This document shows positions 11,737 to 12,628 of a stretch of DNA of 12,628 bases, piece after piece. How positions within the stretch are numbered: the stretch's first letter is position 1; every line of letters begins with the position of its first letter. This stretch comes from an uncultured Collinsella sp. Lineage in GTDB: Bacteria; Actinomycetota; Coriobacteriia; Coriobacteriales; Coriobacteriaceae. The notes beneath the pieces are model-generated. The model saw only the letters and a program-made list of their open reading frames with translations. It ran no database searches and was not told the origin of the DNA. The position numbers and the translations under genes were made by a program. The stretch is taken from NCBI GenBank assembly GCA_902475785.1, contig CABSAN010000059.1, positions 1 to 12,628 of the forward strand, written 5' to 3'.

Positions 11737-12628
11737 TGACTGACGTGCGCGAGGCCGCGCAGGGCTTGATTGAGTATGCCATCCACCGATCGATGATCGA
11801 CCAGGACGATCGCATCTGGGCGTATAACACCATTCTGGAGTGCATCGGTGCTACGGGCCCGGCGCTCGACATGACCTGGGCGCTGCAGAACGAGAAGCTC
11901 TCGCTCTTGCACCCCGATACGCTCCCCGATTTTGACCTGGAGGGCACGCTTGCCGCGCTTGCCGAGGCCGCCGTTGCCAACGGCGCTGCCGAGGACACGG
12001 CGTCGGGCCGCGACCGCATCGCCATGCGCATCATGGGCGCACTCATGCCGAGGCCTTCGGTTGTAAACGAGGAGTTCAACGGCCGCATGGGCGTCAACGA
12101 GCCCCGCGCCGCGACCGACTGGTTCTACGGTCTGTGCTGCGACGCCGGCTACGTGCGCCGCGCCGCCATCGCGCGCAATATCAAATGGAGCACCCCCACC
12201 AACTGGGGCGACCTCGAGATTACCATCAACCTGTCAAAGCCCGAAAAGGACCCGCGCGATATTGCCGCGGCCGGCGCCGCCAAAAACACGGGCGAGAAGT
12301 ATCCCGCCTGCCAGCTCTGCATCGAAAACGAAGGCTATCCCGGACGCTCCGCTGCAGCCGACGGCGGCGCCCATCCCGCCCGCCAGAATCTGCGCGTTAT
12401 CCCCATTAAGCTCGACGGCGAGCGCTGGGGCTTCCAATACAGCCCGTACGCGTACTTTAACGAGCACTGCATTGCCATGAGCTCCGAGCATCGCCCTATG
12501 CACGTTGACCGCAAGGGCCTGACGTGCCTGCTCGATTTTGTGGACCTGTTCCCGCACTACTTTATTGGCTCCAACGCCGACCTGCCCATCGTGGGCGGCT
12601 CGATTCTGTCGCACGACCACTTCCAGGG
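11727..12628 (+). CDS. galT: Galactose-1-phosphate uridylyltransferase, class 2 (GalT2 type), 5' part
   Basis: The frame runs off the right edge, leaving about 300 of the roughly 500 residues usual for this class. The enzyme swaps UMP between UDP-glucose and galactose 1-phosphate. Recognised features are YPACQLCIENEGYPGR, SPYAYFNEHCI and IVGGSILSHDHFQ, whose His-Asp-His-Phe-Gln contains the nucleotidylated catalytic histidine. This pattern marks the Gram-positive class rather than the shorter E. coli type. Two starts are possible: ATG 11727, with AGGGGG ten bases upstream and a 10-bp overlap with galK, or ATG 11736, which shares a base with the galK stop (TAATG). I prefer 11727 for its ribosome binding site. 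Both arrangements imply translational coupling to galK. An epimerase gene may follow but is not visible. Confidence 0.94.
   Translation, partial: MAVMTDVREAAQGLIEYAIHRSMIDQDDRIWAYNTILECIGATGPALDMTWALQNEKLSLLHPDTLPDFDLEGTLAALAEAAVANGAAEDTASGRDRIAMRIMGALMPRPSVVNEEFNGRMGVNEPRAATDWFYGLCCDAGYVRRAAIARNIKWSTPTNWGDLEITINLSKPEKDPRDIAAAGAAKNTGEKYPACQLCIENEGYPGRSAAADGGAHPARQNLRVIPIKLDGERWGFQYSPYAYFNEHCIAMSSEHRPMHVDRKGLTCLLDFVDLFPHYFIGSNADLPIVGGSILSHDHFQ

Overview
The window looks like chromosomal DNA of a high-GC, anaerobic, Gram-positive gut actinobacterium of the Coriobacteriia, most likely Collinsella or a close relative. This is inferred from the gene set: a BceAB-type peptide transporter, a flavo-diiron protein, a class-2 GalT, a tagatose/fructose-bisphosphate aldolase of the class IIb type, and GC-rich codon use with long antisense shadow frames. 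No rRNA, tRNA, CRISPR array, insertion sequence or phage gene is visible.

Layout from left to right. (1) 1-513: the 3' end of a class I DAHP synthase gene (+). (2) 514-838: a gene-free convergent junction filled with palindromes: a hairpin at the stop codon, a long imperfect hairpin (557-649) and two inverted copies of a REP-like repeat. (3) 839-3851 (-): a two-gene BceAB-like ABC transporter whose genes overlap by 23 bp. (4) 3852-4100: a divergent intergenic region carrying a 33-bp perfect inverted repeat. (5) 4101-5090 (+): one ORF joining a NUDIX (MutT-like) domain to a Vsr-type mismatch endonuclease domain, the most unusual gene here. (6) 5345-5554 (+): a small unrecognised ORF with a good ribosome binding site. 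(7) 5624-5776: a 153-bp palindrome. (8) 5801-6658 (-): class II aldolase, divergent from a DeoR-family regulator (6993-7796, +). (9) 7802-7838: third copy of the REP-like repeat. (10) 7871-9031 (-): flavo-diiron protein. (11) 9161-10192 (-): LacI-family regulator. (12) 10193-10530: a control region with three copies of a 13-bp operator-like motif. (13) 10531-12628 (+): galK followed by a galT that overlaps it and runs off the end.

How the genes work together. The right end is a Leloir galactose operon (galK-galT), probably controlled by the divergent LacI-type repressor through the three repeated operators. The aldolase and its divergent DeoR regulator look like a second regulated sugar-phosphate unit. 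FprA fits oxygen or NO detoxification in an anaerobe. The transporter fits resistance to, or sensing of, cell-wall-active peptides, but no two-component system is in view. The recurring non-coding theme is long palindromes at gene junctions. All three convergent junctions have at least one; one further palindrome sits in a divergent promoter region, where a terminator is not expected. Several palindromes share a GGGAC/GTCCC core, and the three REP-like copies also keep an 11-nt loop. This suggests mobile, REP-like elements that may also act as bidirectional terminators.
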